Origin: Bdellovibrionales bacterium
GTDB taxonomy: Bacteria; Bdellovibrionota; Bacteriovoracia; Bacteriovoracales; Bacteriovoracaceae
Assembly (NCBI GenBank): GCA_018646675.1
Contig: JABGUH010000037.1
Coordinates: 1-64,000 of the forward strand
Direction of reading: 5' to 3'
Length of the DNA: 64,000 bases
Shown: positions 36,000 to 46,309 of the stretch, one piece after another
Layout: every line of letters starts with the position of its first letter
Position numbering within the stretch: the stretch's first letter is position 1
Position numbers and translations under genes: made by a program
Notes under the pieces: generated by a model
Databases searched by the model: none
Seen by the model: the letters and a program-made list of their open reading frames with translations, nothing else
What the model was told of the DNA's origin: nothing

Positions 36000-37445
36000 A
36001 TGGAATTGTTCAAGCAGGTTCGAAATAGTCGGTTGAAAAGCAAGCTGGCAGCAGGGGCACTCTCCCTACTGCTAATCGTACTGGTGCTGGTAGGCAGTGG
36101 AGTCTATTTCGCCTATAAGAGTAGCGATACTCTGGACTCAATCTACAATCATCGGGTTTTACCACTGCGAGAGCTACAGATTATTCAACTCTCTTTGGCA
36201 CTTATTCCACTTAAGATTACCTACTATCTCTCTGATCAAGTTGCCGGCCCAGGAGCGGCCAACTCTATTACTCAATATTTTAAACAGGTGGAAACTAGTG
36301 TTAACAGACTCAAAAATATTGCTCAAGAGATTGGTGATGATCATAAGTTAGAAGAGGTGGCCAAATATCTAGGCCGGGAGATCGTTAATCTACATCGTTA
36401 TGTTGGGAAAATTCGCAGCCACCTGTTAAATAGTCAACGGGATATTGTCGCTGAGATGTTTGAAGAGGAGTGGCCGGATCTAGTTGTCTCATTGATTAAT
36501 CCAATTGATAAATATGAAGTAGAGCTGGATGCCAGTGTTGCGAAGAGCTATCAACAGGGGATCTTGGTCTCAAAACAGATGGTTCGAGTGCAGATTATTT
36601 TGGGTCTAGTTGCCTTTTTCTTGATGTCGTTGATTTTGCGTCTGGTGATAGTAAAATTACTGATGCCAATTAAGGGGATTATCTCCAATTTAGGTAACTC
36701 CAGCAGTTTGGTCGGTAGTGCATCCAATAAAATGAATGAGTTTAGTGGAGAGGTGGCCCAAGGGGCGATCTCTCAAGCAGCTTCTTTAGAAGGATTGACT
36801 GCGGCCCTATCTGAAGCGACTGCTATGATTCGTCACACTTCAGATGCTGCTCGTGAAGTAAAAGATATCTCTGAAAGTGGAAACACTCTGGCCTCGCAAG
36901 GAGAGGAGGAGATGCAGCGAATGTTAGCTGAGATGGGACGAATTTCGGATAGCTCCAAGAAGATCGAAGCGATTATTGGCGTGATTGATGGGATCGCATT
37001 TCAGACCAACCTATTAGCGTTGAATGCTGCGGTCGAGGCGGCACGGGCCGGTGAGCAGGGACGAGGCTTTGCAGTGGTGGCCGAAGAGGTTCGTAACCTC
37101 TCACAGCGTAGTACTCAATCCTCCAAAGAGATTACAGCGCTGATTAAAGATGCCGTTGGCCGAATTAATCAGGGCAGTGAGATTGCCCGTCAAAGTGGAG
37201 AGTTGATGTCCAATTTGCTAGCTTCAGTTTCTAAAATACGTGATCTCAATGTATCAATTTGCGAATCTAGTGAGGATCAAAAGATTGGATTGGAGCAGAT
37301 CAGTCAACGGGCCAACATGTTAGATAGTGTAACTCAAAAAAGTGCTCAATCAGCTGAAAGCAGTGAACAAGCGGCAAAAAATCTGACTGAGCAGGTGGAG
37401 CGCTTGAAAGAGCTGGCGTCTAATTTACAGCAGATCTCCAGTTAA
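36000..37445 (+). CDS. Methyl-accepting chemotaxis protein
   Basis: This 481-residue protein has an N-terminal membrane segment (about 17-36), a helical-bundle periplasmic sensor of 4HB-MCP type (residues 37-190), a second membrane segment (about 198-220), and a signalling domain whose hairpin tip reads [29 protein letters not shown]. The sensor length and the ITYYLSD-type region fit 4HB domains. The C-terminus lacks a receptor-tethering pentapeptide. No che genes follow. Its last 26 bases overlap the opposite-strand matrixin gene. Confidence 0.93.
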   Translation: MELFKQVRNSRLKSKLAAGALSLLLIVLVLVGSGVYFAYKSSDTLDSIYNHRVLPLRELQIIQLSLALIPLKITYYLSDQVAGPGAANSITQYFKQVETSVNRLKNIAQEIGDDHKLEEVAKYLGREIVNLHRYVGKIRSHLLNSQRDIVAEMFEEEWPDLVVSLINPIDKYEVELDASVAKSYQQGILVSKQMVRVQIILGLVAFFLMSLILRLVIVKLLMPIKGIISNLGNSSSLVGSASNKMNEFSGEVAQGAISQAASLEGLTAALSEATAMIRHTSDAAREVKDISESGNTLASQGEEEMQRMLAEMGRISDSSKKIEAIIGVIDGIAFQTNLLALNAAVEAARAGEQGRGFAVVAEEVRNLSQRSTQSSKEITALIKDAVGRINQGSEIARQSGELMSNLLASVSKIRDLNVSICESSEDQKIGLEQISQRANMLDSVTQKSAQSAESSEQAAKNLTEQVERLKELASNLQQISS

Positions 37446-38226
37446 TTTTTTCCGTTAAGGCAGAGATCAATAGTGTGATCATCAGACCTGCGAGCAGTGA
37501 GAGAGCAAATCCCGTTGGCGGCCCTCCCCCTTTATCACTATCATCGCCGCTCAACAATGCGATGGTGCCACAACTGCCAATAGGTAATCCCCACTGCTTC
37601 TCTACTGGATAGAGGTAGGTGATGGCATCCACATCATCTTCGGCCAGCTGCTCTTGTAAAATAGCAGAAGAGATTTGGAAGTACATTAGCGAGTAGTCGA
37701 TGCGACTATGCCCAATGCCGATCGTATGGCCAAACTCATGGGCAAAGGTCGCTTTTTTATTTAGATCGGTTTGGGTAGGGAAGAGGGTAGTGGCGATATC
37801 ATTGATTGCCACTACTCCCTTTGGAGGAAAAGAGCTGTCATCCATTATTGCAGAAGCGAGGATCGCCGGATTATCAAAAATAGCAGCACTATCACTACAA
37901 CCGACTACAATTTCGTCAGCAGAGGATGCCATATTGGCGATCGTGGTGGAGGTATCAACCGAGATGTAATCTCCCACTACAAAAGTGACTCGGGAGCTGG
38001 TGACGGTGTTCCAGTATTGCGCCAAAGCCTCTTCGGCAAAACTCCTTAGTTGAGCGGAGGTCATACCAGCGTTAATACAGTCTTGATCACTAATACGAAT
38101 GGTAATCTGATCATTAGGGGCAGAATAACGGAGGGGATCGCTGGAGGTAAGAGTAAAACCGTAGAGGTTAAATGATAGCAGTAGCGTGCTAAGGGCCAAG
38201 ATAGAGTAGATAGAAAGGTTGTTCAT
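37420..38226 (-). CDS. Secreted matrixin-type (M10) zinc metalloprotease
   Basis: This 268-residue protein has a signal peptide ([15 protein letters not shown]), a protease domain with [22 protein letters not shown] (HExxHxxGxxH, then Met-turn SLMY) and a C-terminal membrane segment after a Gly/Pro linker ([21 protein letters not shown]) ending in basic residues. The tail looks like a cell-envelope anchor or sorting signal. AGGAGG precedes the ATG. It is followed 3' by the end of the chemoreceptor gene on the other strand, and is 19 bp downstream of the barrel protein gene. Confidence 0.88.
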   Translation of the reverse strand: MNNLSIYSILALSTLLLSFNLYGFTLTSSDPLRYSAPNDQITIRISDQDCINAGMTSAQLRSFAEEALAQYWNTVTSSRVTFVVGDYISVDTSTTIANMASSADEIVVGCSDSAAIFDNPAILASAIMDDSSFPPKGVVAINDIATTLFPTQTDLNKKATFAHEFGHTIGIGHSRIDYSLMYFQISSAILQEQLAEDDVDAITYLYPVEKQWGLPIGSCGTIALLSGDDSDKGGGPPTGFALSLLAGLMITLLISALTEKINWRSAVN

Positions 38227-38245
38227 AGTTTTAAACCTCCTGCTC

Positions 38246-38821
38246 TTAGTGGTAGAAGTTAACGCTGATAAGATAGCTATATGAGCGTTTGGTGGAGTCT
38301 AAAAAACGGACTGCAAATAGGTCGACTTGTAGTGCCCAGTGAGGACGCAAAAATTGGAGTAACCCGATGTTAAGTGCTCCCTGATAGCTGTAGGCTGGCT
38401 CCTGGGGGGCATAGAAGTTTGCAGTTTCAGTGCCATTTGCGAGAGAGATGGTCTCCCCCTCCCCACTGATGGTGGTGATAAAAGTTCCTAATCCATATTT
38501 AAGATAGCCACTAGGACTAAAGCGCCAGCCCAAGTTGACATTTAGCAGATAGCTAATTTTGGTGTACTCTTCCTCAGTACCAGTGTGGACGGCAAAGCCA
38601 ATCTCTGGCAACAGGTAGTGGTTACCGCTAAGTTGAGTCAGATAGTTCCAAGCGAAGTAGGGGTTGATTGCAACTTGTGTGGTACCCCCATCAATATCAT
38701 TTTGATACTGGCCAACTGCTGGTACCAAGGTGCCAAAGCCCACTGTGGCGTGAGTACTCCTACTGCTAAATAGTAATAACAGGGTGACGATGGTTAAATA
38801 GTGCTTCAGGTGATTTAACAT
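38246..38821 (-). CDS. Outer-membrane beta-barrel-like protein
   Basis: This 191-residue protein has a signal peptide (YLTIVTLLLLFSSRSTHA) and alternating amphipathic strands typical of a small barrel (YLLNVNLGWRFSPSGYLKYG, ALQVDLFAVRFLDSTKRSY), ending in YLISVNFYH. ATG 38821 is used; the TTG one codon earlier is possible. It is upstream of the matrixin gene and 14 bp downstream of the recombinase gene, all on one strand. Function not known. Confidence 0.72.
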   Translation of the reverse strand: MLNHLKHYLTIVTLLLLFSSRSTHATVGFGTLVPAVGQYQNDIDGGTTQVAINPYFAWNYLTQLSGNHYLLPEIGFAVHTGTEEEYTKISYLLNVNLGWRFSPSGYLKYGLGTFITTISGEGETISLANGTETANFYAPQEPAYSYQGALNIGLLQFLRPHWALQVDLFAVRFLDSTKRSYSYLISVNFYH

Positions 38822-38835
38822 CAAGAAATTATCTA

Positions 38836-39840
38836 CTATTTTTTTGTATTTAGAAAGCCCAGTTGGTAGACCGGAGAGCCGGAGAGACGCTTTTTACGTT
38901 TATCATACTCCTGAGTTGTCTTAACGGATGAGTGGCCCACATCGACTGACAGGCGTAAGAGGTCCACTCCACTCTCCAGCGCTGAACCAATGTAGCTGGC
39001 CCTGGCCGAGTGCGGGGTGATTCTGCGACCGACCCCAGCCTCCTTGGCATACTTCTTTATAATGTAGTCGATAGATTCCGGTCGTAGTGGCTTGATCAGA
39101 TGGCCACTATCTCTCGGATTACGGGTCGGTTGAAAAATCCAATCCTCTCCGTCGACAGTCCGATTTATGCTCTGCATCCAGCGCAGATACTGATCGATTA
39201 CTTGATAACAGTGGGGATGAATGACCTTAGTCAGGCGCTTACCCCCCTTGGCCCTAATCTCGATGATCCGATGCTCTCCCTGTTGGCGATAATCTTTAAG
39301 CTTCAACTCAATCAACTCCGACTTTCTAATCCCGGTAGTAAAGAGCAGATAGATCACCGCCTTGTGCAGTGGGGAGTGCTCCGGTTTTTCAAATAGTGCA
39401 AATAGTGCCAGAATTTCGTCATCACTCAGATCTTGAGTGGGAGTTGCAACCTCTTGGCGCGGCCGCTTGACACTACTGACTGGATTGGCAGAGACAACTC
39501 CCTTTTCTACTAAAAAATCGAAATAGCTGGAGAGGGCCGATAGTTTACGGTTTTGGCTCTTCGGGGCGTACTCACTCTCAAACAACCAGTTACGAAAGGC
39601 CACCACATGGACTCGTTCCACCCGTTCCACTCTTCCGGTAGGGGGGAAATTTTCGTAGACAAAAGTGAAAAATTGTAAAATATCCCGCCGATAGCACTTT
39701 CGGGTATGTTCAGACTCAAAGTTATGAAAGAACTCATAGTCCAGTTTTGCCCGCTGATACTCCAGATCAACTGTAGTTAGCTCTCCTCCCTCGCTGCAAA
39801 AAAGAGGGGCCAAGGCATTAGATTTGTTAATTTTAACCAT
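38836..39840 (-). CDS. XerC/XerD-type tyrosine recombinase
   Basis: The N-terminal SAM-like core-binding domain (DYEFFHNFESEHTRKCYRRD) is followed by the catalytic domain with TTGIRKSELIELKL (Arg), RAKGGKRLTKVIH (Lys), TPHSARASYIG (HxxR) and DVGHSSVKTTQEYDKR (His and nucleophile Tyr). All five catalytic residues are visible. At 334 residues from ATG 39840 it is slightly long for XerC/XerD because of an extra N-terminus; a TTG start at 39894 would lengthen it further. No integrase-associated element or att site was found. It could be a chromosome-dimer resolvase. Confidence 0.88.
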   Translation of the reverse strand: MVKINKSNALAPLFCSEGGELTTVDLEYQRAKLDYEFFHNFESEHTRKCYRRDILQFFTFVYENFPPTGRVERVERVHVVAFRNWLFESEYAPKSQNRKLSALSSYFDFLVEKGVVSANPVSSVKRPRQEVATPTQDLSDDEILALFALFEKPEHSPLHKAVIYLLFTTGIRKSELIELKLKDYRQQGEHRIIEIRAKGGKRLTKVIHPHCYQVIDQYLRWMQSINRTVDGEDWIFQPTRNPRDSGHLIKPLRPESIDYIIKKYAKEAGVGRRITPHSARASYIGSALESGVDLLRLSVDVGHSSVKTTQEYDKRKKRLSGSPVYQLGFLNTKK

Positions 39841-39972
39841 AACTACTTTAATTGTAGCAAGTTTTCTTGTGGTGGGACAGGGATGACTTGTCAAAGTGAG
39901 TAAAATACTGTCAGAATTTATTATATCAACTTTTAAAAGTGGCCGTATCCACTAATTATAAGGAGGGCATAG

Positions 39973-40533
39973 ATGAGAACTATCGCTTTGATAATTACAA
40001 TAATGATGCTTACAACTTGGGCCTGGGCCTCAGAGCTGGGATTTAAAGGTGGAAACTCTTTTCAAACTCTTAAGCTAACTGGTAGTGGCCATATCTACTG
40101 CCCTAGCAGCGGAGAGAGACTATTCATTAGCTGTAACTTTCAATATCTAGATCCAACAGAGATGGACTACTTTACCTATGGACAGGAGTTGGATGCAGAC
40201 CGGGTCAAGCTAACTGCCTATAGAGAAGATGGGTCAACTCGTAGCAAAGCGAGGAAGTATCGCTCCAGTAAGGGACAATCTACTAAGCGTTTCAATCTTT
40301 GGATTCAATCTCTATTTCAACGGCCACTACTTAAAATGGGAGTGAACACCATCGCAGTCGAAATGAGTAAAAATGGTGCGGTAGTCGCAGCAGATGAGTT
40401 TGTTGCTACTGTTGTTGAGGGAGAGAGTCGTCACTGCCCATACCAAACCGTTATCGGAAGGTTTGATAGTGATTGCGAATCAGCCTATCTGGCGTGCGAG
40501 CGTTACTTTCGTCTGTTAAATTACTGTCAGTAA
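39973..40533 (+). CDS. Secreted Cys-rich protein of unknown function
   Basis: This 186-residue protein has a signal peptide (LIITIMMLTTWAWA) and a mature part with cysteines in HIYCPSS, FISCNFQ, RHCPYQ, DCESAYLACERYF and NYCQ, suggesting several disulfides. AAGGAGGG precedes the ATG. No family recognised. It stands alone between divergent and convergent genes. Confidence 0.72.
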   Translation: MRTIALIITIMMLTTWAWASELGFKGGNSFQTLKLTGSGHIYCPSSGERLFISCNFQYLDPTEMDYFTYGQELDADRVKLTAYREDGSTRSKARKYRSSKGQSTKRFNLWIQSLFQRPLLKMGVNTIAVEMSKNGAVVAADEFVATVVEGESRHCPYQTVIGRFDSDCESAYLACERYFRLLNYCQ

Positions 40534-40566
40534 AAGAGTATAAAAAAAGTCACTTTTTATATACTA

Positions 40567-41913
40567 TTACCTAACACTCTCTAGGGCGATAAAGGCCATA
40601 TTATCATAACGATATTTTTTAAACCAAGCAGCGCTGATGCAGGCGTGGCCTCCTTGGCCCCAGCCTGTGCTCCAACTATTGGCAACAATTAAGCAGCTTC
40701 CACCCTCTTTGACTTTTGCTGGCAGTGGCATCGTGCCGATGATTAGCAGGGCATGTCCCGCAGCATGAGAGTCCACCTTGCCACTGCTACGACTATCTTT
40801 TAACGAGATAAATCCTCTATTTTTATAAAAGTTAGGAGATAGTTTAAAGCCGCCGATGACCGGATGGTTATTGGCAATCGCCTGTTTAATTTCGCTCAAG
40901 CTGTTTACCTGATAGAAACGCTCTACTTTTGCTGCTCCATGGTTGCAACCAGATGGAAGTGGAGTCTGAGTCTCGTTGCCCTGCTTCGGACTCTTGTTAT
41001 AGCTGCACTGTTTTTCAGTTGGGAGATCTGGCATACTACCATTCATACTACGTTTCAGTCCAGGGACAACCCAGGAGCCCCGCTTGTCACAGGGGCGATT
41101 TTGACATTTGGGTTTACTGGCCCAGTAGAAATACTGTTCGGAGAGTGGGCGGTAGCGATCTTGCCCGGCCAATAGAACCTCAAGCCCTCGTACTCCAGCA
41201 AAGGCAGCGCAGGTGGGACGCTGTCCCTGATCCTTAATTTTAGGGGTAAAGGCACCTTTCACATAGTGGCTACGACCAAAAATGGGGTCCTCTACCTGCT
41301 TAGTGATAGTTTGGTATCTCTTGACTGGTTTGGGAGGCGGTGGTAGCGGTAGCTTCACCTTTTTGACCGGGGCGGGGATGGGGGCCAACCCCTTTTTGTA
41401 TTGGGGGATCCGTTTAAAATAGTTTTTACGCTCCTTAATCCACTGATTGATCACCTTCTGTTTAGCTTGCTGCCAGCGATCAATCTCCTTTTTCTTTTTG
41501 TCTAACCAGTGCTGATTGGAGCGTTGACGATCCTGCATCCAGTCGCCAGTCTTTCTATTTGCCGCTCGCTGCTGTTTGGCCGTTTGGGCACGTTGCTGCT
41601 GGATCTTTTTGATCCTCTCCCTATTTTTTTGCAGCATCATCTCTACTTTCTCTTTACCTGACGGCCCTACTCGGGTTCGGTGCTTGGTCGGCCGATCCTG
41701 TTTATCTGCGCCGTCTGGGGAGATAAGCTTCCGTTCTGTGACGTTACGCACATTGGGGGTTAGCCCATACTGCTTGATAATCTCCTGTTGGATCTGTTCG
41801 ATCACCAGCTTTGCCCGCTGGTCAGTCGGCAGTTGATCCACCGCAACGAGCGAGGAGAGAGGGAGTAGGGCGAGGAGCAGACAAGTTAAGTAGGTGGTGA
41901 TTTGGATTAACAT
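40567..41913 (-). CDS. Secreted papain-like (C1A) cysteine protease with long basic pro-region
   Basis: This 448-residue protein has a signal peptide (TTYLTCLLLALLPLSSLVAV), a basic coiled-coil region of about residues 70-165, a Pro/Lys linker, and a C1A domain: DQGQRPTCAAFAGV (oxyanion Gln and Cys nucleophile), HAAGHALLIIG (His) and VANSWSTGWGQGG (Asn/Trp). The triad is complete. The basic helical region may act as an inhibitory propeptide. ATG with AAGAG upstream. It is a likely extracellular or periplasmic protease. Confidence 0.9.
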   Translation of the reverse strand: MLIQITTYLTCLLLALLPLSSLVAVDQLPTDQRAKLVIEQIQQEIIKQYGLTPNVRNVTERKLISPDGADKQDRPTKHRTRVGPSGKEKVEMMLQKNRERIKKIQQQRAQTAKQQRAANRKTGDWMQDRQRSNQHWLDKKKKEIDRWQQAKQKVINQWIKERKNYFKRIPQYKKGLAPIPAPVKKVKLPLPPPPKPVKRYQTITKQVEDPIFGRSHYVKGAFTPKIKDQGQRPTCAAFAGVRGLEVLLAGQDRYRPLSEQYFYWASKPKCQNRPCDKRGSWVVPGLKRSMNGSMPDLPTEKQCSYNKSPKQGNETQTPLPSGCNHGAAKVERFYQVNSLSEIKQAIANNHPVIGGFKLSPNFYKNRGFISLKDSRSSGKVDSHAAGHALLIIGTMPLPAKVKEGGSCLIVANSWSTGWGQGGHACISAAWFKKYRYDNMAFIALESVR

Positions 41914-42010
41914 AGCTCTTAATTATATGTTAAGCTTGCAGCGGTAACAAGTAGGTATAACTGTTAGGTATGAAAAAATTGGTCTATTTTGGAGGTTTGG
42001 AGTTTTACAG

Positions 42011-42418
42011 ATGGGAAGTTTAAAAGATGCATTACTGAAGGCTGGGTTAAAGCAGACCAAGTCAGAAAATAGTCGAAGTAATAAAAAGCCTAAAACCAAG
42101 ACAGAGCAACATCAACGGCAGCGCAACTTTTGTGAACACTGCCAGCAGATCTCTCCTGATGTGGAATTTTATAACCATCGAAATCCAACTGTCTCTGCTA
42201 AATGGATCTGTGCTCCCTGTGCGGACAAAAATCAGATAGCTGACGATTTTCGTACCACGAACCAGAGTGATTTTTCTAAAAAAGGGATCTTTCGCCGAGA
42301 GTTTGGCCCCCTAAAACGTTTTTCTCACGATGGGCGCGCAGTACCAACTAACAATCAACGAGTAGATGGAAATAAAAAGAGTCCCTCTCGTGATAAGGGA
42401 CGCCCTTCCAAACGTTAA
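42011..42418 (+). CDS. Basic zinc-ribbon-like protein
   Basis: This 135-residue protein starts SLKDALLKAGLKQTKSEN, an amphipathic segment similar to the start of DUF2058-type proteins. It continues with a basic linker and one CxxC...CxxC zinc ribbon (NFCEHCQQ and WICAPCADK, about residues 43-77), then a Lys/Arg/Asn-rich tail. It could bind RNA or DNA. No signal peptide. The function is unknown. Confidence 0.72.
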   Translation: MGSLKDALLKAGLKQTKSENSRSNKKPKTKTEQHQRQRNFCEHCQQISPDVEFYNHRNPTVSAKWICAPCADKNQIADDFRTTNQSDFSKKGIFRREFGPLKRFSHDGRAVPTNNQRVDGNKKSPSRDKGRPSKR

Positions 42419-42490
42419 TTAATTATTTACTTTTCACCATATCAATTAAGTTTACAGGTAACTATTAGCTATTAATATGAGGGATTTTCA

Positions 42491-44086
42491 ATGAGCAAAA
42501 AAGAATGGAATGTCGAGAGTAACTATGGATTGGATAATCATGGGCTGTATAATCAAGCGGCGGTTTTTTGGAATCTAACCACGCCTGCACTATATGAGAA
42601 AATTGTCGCCAGAAAAGAGGGACACATATCTCACCTGGGACCGATCTTGGTTCGTACTGGTCACCACACCGGTCGTTCGGCCGGAGATAAATTTATTGTT
42701 CGGGAAGAAGCCAGTCAGGATGATATCTGGTGGGGCAAGATCAACCAAGAGATTTCCGAGGAGCGCTTTGATCGGCTCCATCAACGAATGCTAAACTCTT
42801 TGCAGATGAAAGAGCTTTTTGTTCAAGACTGCTACACTGGTAGTGATCCCGACCATCGTTTACGAGTTAGAATTATTAATGAGTATGCTTGGCACAATCT
42901 CTTTGCTCGCAACATGTTTATTCTCCCTGAGCGAGAGGATCTTGCCACCTTTGTTCCTGACTTCACTGTGATCAACTCACCTAAGTTTCATGCTATCCCT
43001 GAAGATAAAACAAATACCGAGACTTTTATCATTGTAAACTTTAAGAAGCGCTTGGTATTGATTGGTGGTACCAGTTATGCGGGTGAGACTAAGAAGTCGA
43101 TCTTTAGTGTGATGAACCACATCCTTCCAACTAAAGGGGTACTCCCCATGCACTGTTCGGCCAACATCAGTGCTAAAAATGATACCACTCTCTTTTTTGG
43201 CCTAAGTGGTACTGGTAAGACAACTCTCTCTGCCGATGCGTCTCGTCAGTTGATCGGCGATGATGAGCATGGCTGGTCGGATAATGGTGTCTTCAACTTC
43301 GAAGGCGGTTGTTACGCCAAGGTGATTAAGCTATCCAAAGAGGCGGAGCCGGAGATCTACGATACGACTCGCCGTTTTGGAACTATCTTAGAGAACGTCA
43401 ATATGGATATGGTCACAAGAAGAGTTGACCTTGATGATCAGATCTTTACTGAAAATACTAGAGCAAGCTATCCCATTACCCATATTCCCAATACTGCACC
43501 GACCGGTCGTGGTGGCCAACCGAAAGATGTTATCTTTCTGACCGCTGACGCCTTTGGAGTCTTGCCTCCCATCTCTCGTCTCTCTCCAGAAGAGGCGATG
43601 TATCACTTCTTGTCTGGCTATACCGCTAAGGTTGCCGGAACCGAGAAGGGGATCATTGAGCCTACTCCAAATTTTAGTGCCTGTTATGGTGCTCCCTTTC
43701 TACCTCGTCATCCATCGGTCTATGCCAAGCTGTTAGGGGAGCGTCTACAACAAACCGGTGCCAATGTCTGGTTGATCAATACTGGATGGAGTGGGGGAGC
43801 CTACGGTGTTGGCAAGCGGATTAGTATTAAGTACACGCGAGCGATGATCAATGCAGCACTGGATGGCAAGCTAGAAAATGTCGAGTTTAAACGACATCTA
43901 CCTTTTAAGTTGAACATCCCAACTACCTGTCCCGATGTGCCGGCCGAGATCCTCGATCCGATCAATACTTGGAGTGATCCTACCGCCTATCGTGATCAGG
44001 CCCACAAGTTACGGGAGATGTTTGCCAAGAACTTTGAAAAGTATGAAGTGCAAGTTGATAGTGCTGTTCGTGAGGTGGCCCTGTAA
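42491..44086 (+). CDS. pckA: ATP-dependent phosphoenolpyruvate carboxykinase
   Basis: This 531-residue enzyme converts oxaloacetate and ATP to PEP, CO2 and ADP in gluconeogenesis. It shows the family P-loop GLSGTGKTTLSAD followed by GDDEHGW, the metal-binding LPMHCSANI, RTGHHTGRSAGDKFIV near the N-terminus and ENTRASYPI. Length and motifs match bacterial ATP-type PckA. ATG is preceded by a weak GAGGG. A terminator-like hairpin follows at once. Confidence 0.96.
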   Translation: MSKKEWNVESNYGLDNHGLYNQAAVFWNLTTPALYEKIVARKEGHISHLGPILVRTGHHTGRSAGDKFIVREEASQDDIWWGKINQEISEERFDRLHQRMLNSLQMKELFVQDCYTGSDPDHRLRVRIINEYAWHNLFARNMFILPEREDLATFVPDFTVINSPKFHAIPEDKTNTETFIIVNFKKRLVLIGGTSYAGETKKSIFSVMNHILPTKGVLPMHCSANISAKNDTTLFFGLSGTGKTTLSADASRQLIGDDEHGWSDNGVFNFEGGCYAKVIKLSKEAEPEIYDTTRRFGTILENVNMDMVTRRVDLDDQIFTENTRASYPITHIPNTAPTGRGGQPKDVIFLTADAFGVLPPISRLSPEEAMYHFLSGYTAKVAGTEKGIIEPTPNFSACYGAPFLPRHPSVYAKLLGERLQQTGANVWLINTGWSGGAYGVGKRISIKYTRAMINAALDGKLENVEFKRHLPFKLNIPTTCPDVPAEILDPINTWSDPTAYRDQAHKLREMFAKNFEKYEVQVDSAVREVAL

Positions 44087-44087
44087 G

Positions 44088-44113
44088 AGGCCAACTTTGG
44101 CCTTCGCCTTTTT
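44088..44113 (+). terminator. Rho-independent terminator after pckA
   Basis: AGGCC (44088-44092) pairs with GGCCT (44099-44103), with A/T pairs possible inside the loop, and a run of five T residues follows at 44109-44113. It starts within 3 bases of the pckA stop. Confidence 0.6.
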
Positions 44114-44146
44114 GCGTTGTTCTCTTCTTAGAGTTTTAGAAATCCT

Positions 44147-46309
44147 CTAATATTCGTCGGCGCGCTTGAGTAGCACTGGAAAGGCTGATCTAATATAACG
44201 CTTGGTGATTAGCTTAAAGATCTCCGAGTCTCCATTCTCGTGAATCTGCTCACCTTCGGTAGAGCCCAGTGGCCCATCGTTACTGGAGTGGCGAATCTGC
44301 TTAAAGCTTGCTTCCTGATCACTATCTTCCTCTTCATCTTTGGCCGCAACATTCAAATTTAAAGTGCTGCTCTCCTTGGGGTCATCCATCTCCATCTTAA
44401 GATCATCAAAGTTTAGCTCGTCATCGGGCAATCCCTTCACCTTTTTGGCGGCAGTAGCGGTGACAGTCACCATCTTTGCTCCCCCTGCTCGGCCAGCAGA
44501 GCGCGTTTTTTTACCTTTTTTGAACTTCGCAATTACCGCCTGCTTTTGACTACTTTTTATGCTTAAGGGAGGCCGGCCTGCTGCTATTAATAGATCATTC
44601 ACTCTCTGTTGCTCTTTTTTGATCTGTTTACGAATGGTCAGCGCAGTGGTCTTCTGCTTACTCTCTGATAGGGAAGGAGTGCTGCCATTGGTGCTCTGAT
44701 TGGCACCATTCAATAGTGTTCCCAGTGCCGAATCTAGTTTATTGTTACCGACCCCTAACGAAGAACTATATTTTAAATCCATATGGCGACAGTAATTAGC
44801 TCCCTTACACTTACAATCTTTATCCAATTCACCGTCATTGCCAATACAGACTGAACTCTCCCCCTCAACATTGGCATCACGCCCTGGACGACCCCTAAAT
44901 GCCGATTTAAGATTGGCCCCGTTGGCGACATCCCACTTGTTCTGTCCCAACTGAACATTCATCTGATCTGCTACCTTACAGGCGATCATCTTATCCTCGC
45001 TCACCTGTAGCAGTGCATCCATCGTTCCCTCTAAAGATGAGAAGCAGAACTCATACACTCGCTTGGTATAGTCTCTCCTGCTGATTGGAACCGGGAACAT
45101 CGCCACCTGCTCTTTCGCCTCAGTCGAACGTTGAGTAACAAAGTAGTGGTAGGCATTCACCCCACGGGCCGCCTTCAGCCCAGTCGCACGCAACCCTAAA
45201 TCAGTAGAGCTATTCTCCTCCTCTAGCGGTACCCACTCATCTTCCACCCCCGCGATCATCGAGTTAGAACACTTTAGATGGGAGTGAATCATCGCTCGCT
45301 TGAGCTCTCGCTTAGCCTTTTTCAGCTTTTGCATCGCTTTCATTAGTTTCATTATGTCCATTGTGACTTTGATAAAGCCGGCGATTTTCATTGCTAATTT
45401 AATATTTTCCTCAGATAATGCGGCAGGGCAAGTACCAGAGAAAAATGCTGCACAGGCTGCTTCCCTGAGTGACATGGCGATTTCATGAAGTTGCTCCTTT
45501 AGAAGAAACCCCGCCAAATCCATGGCCAATGCCATCATGGCACTCTTCACTTCCGCTTTTGCCGCCTTCACCTTCGCTTTCCACTCAGTAACGCGGGCGA
45601 TCTTATCTCCCAGCTCCCTCTCTGCTGCGGCGTAGGCCCCACTATAGAGGTCGCAGGCGCGCTCTTTGGTTTTAATGCGTTTGTTGACAGCCTCCTCTCT
45701 GGCCTCCGCTAATTGGCAGGATTTGCGAACATCGATATATTGGCGATCTTTGTTGGCGGCATCGGGGGCATCTAGGGGATTGTTTTCAGTGATATCTAAA
45801 AAGATCTGTTTAAAGTCGTCAGCATCTCGCACTACATCGGCGATGTAGGCACTGGAGGCGCTGACAAATAGCGTGTAGGCATCGGAAGCGACCTCGCCAA
45901 TAGGGGAACAGATTAGGTGAGTACCGGCGTCAGCGATCCCCTTCATCTGAGCATCCTCTTTGGCGTTTTGCCCCTCTTGGCTCTGAATATCAAACATGGA
46001 GCCAAAGTTTTTAAAATCTTCTTGCTCTTCTAACTCGGTAAAAGCTGTGATGGCGTCATTTAATTTTTTTCTATGTTCCGCCTCTGCGGCCTTGATCTCC
46101 GCTTCAGTCTCTGCAATTGCCGCTTCACCTTTGGCGGTGGCATCTCCGGCCATTTTGGTCGCTGCTGCGCCATCTATTGCACCTGAAGTCGTAGTTGTTC
46201 CTGCTGGATCTGCTGCCCAGGCGACAGTGAATACTACCTGTGTGTGGATCAGTGTCCAACAGAGTACAAAGTGTAGTAGATATCGCAGATTACTCATTCT
46301 TATTTCCAT
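44147..46309 (-). CDS. Large exported coiled-coil protein of unknown function
   Basis: This 720-residue protein has a signal peptide (LLHFVLCWTLIHTQVVFTVAWA), an Ala/Thr-rich segment, and long Glu/Lys/Ala-rich helices (AEAEIKAAEAEHRKKLNDAI; residues about 230-345), which suggest coiled coils. A hydrophobic helix with cysteines follows (REAACAAFFSGTCPAAL), then a region with several cysteines (VCIGNDGELDKDCKCKGANY) and a basic, low-complexity C-terminal part. No catalytic motif found. ATG 46309 is used; ATG 46297 is an alternative. It is a single gene between pckA and a repeat-bearing intergenic region. Confidence 0.75.
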   Translation of the reverse strand: MEIRMSNLRYLLHFVLCWTLIHTQVVFTVAWAADPAGTTTTSGAIDGAAATKMAGDATAKGEAAIAETEAEIKAAEAEHRKKLNDAITAFTELEEQEDFKNFGSMFDIQSQEGQNAKEDAQMKGIADAGTHLICSPIGEVASDAYTLFVSASSAYIADVVRDADDFKQIFLDITENNPLDAPDAANKDRQYIDVRKSCQLAEAREEAVNKRIKTKERACDLYSGAYAAAERELGDKIARVTEWKAKVKAAKAEVKSAMMALAMDLAGFLLKEQLHEIAMSLREAACAAFFSGTCPAALSEENIKLAMKIAGFIKVTMDIMKLMKAMQKLKKAKRELKRAMIHSHLKCSNSMIAGVEDEWVPLEEENSSTDLGLRATGLKAARGVNAYHYFVTQRSTEAKEQVAMFPVPISRRDYTKRVYEFCFSSLEGTMDALLQVSEDKMIACKVADQMNVQLGQNKWDVANGANLKSAFRGRPGRDANVEGESSVCIGNDGELDKDCKCKGANYCRHMDLKYSSSLGVGNNKLDSALGTLLNGANQSTNGSTPSLSESKQKTTALTIRKQIKKEQQRVNDLLIAAGRPPLSIKSSQKQAVIAKFKKGKKTRSAGRAGGAKMVTVTATAAKKVKGLPDDELNFDDLKMEMDDPKESSTLNLNVAAKDEEEDSDQEASFKQIRHSSNDGPLGSTEGEQIHENGDSEIFKLITKRYIRSAFPVLLKRADEY

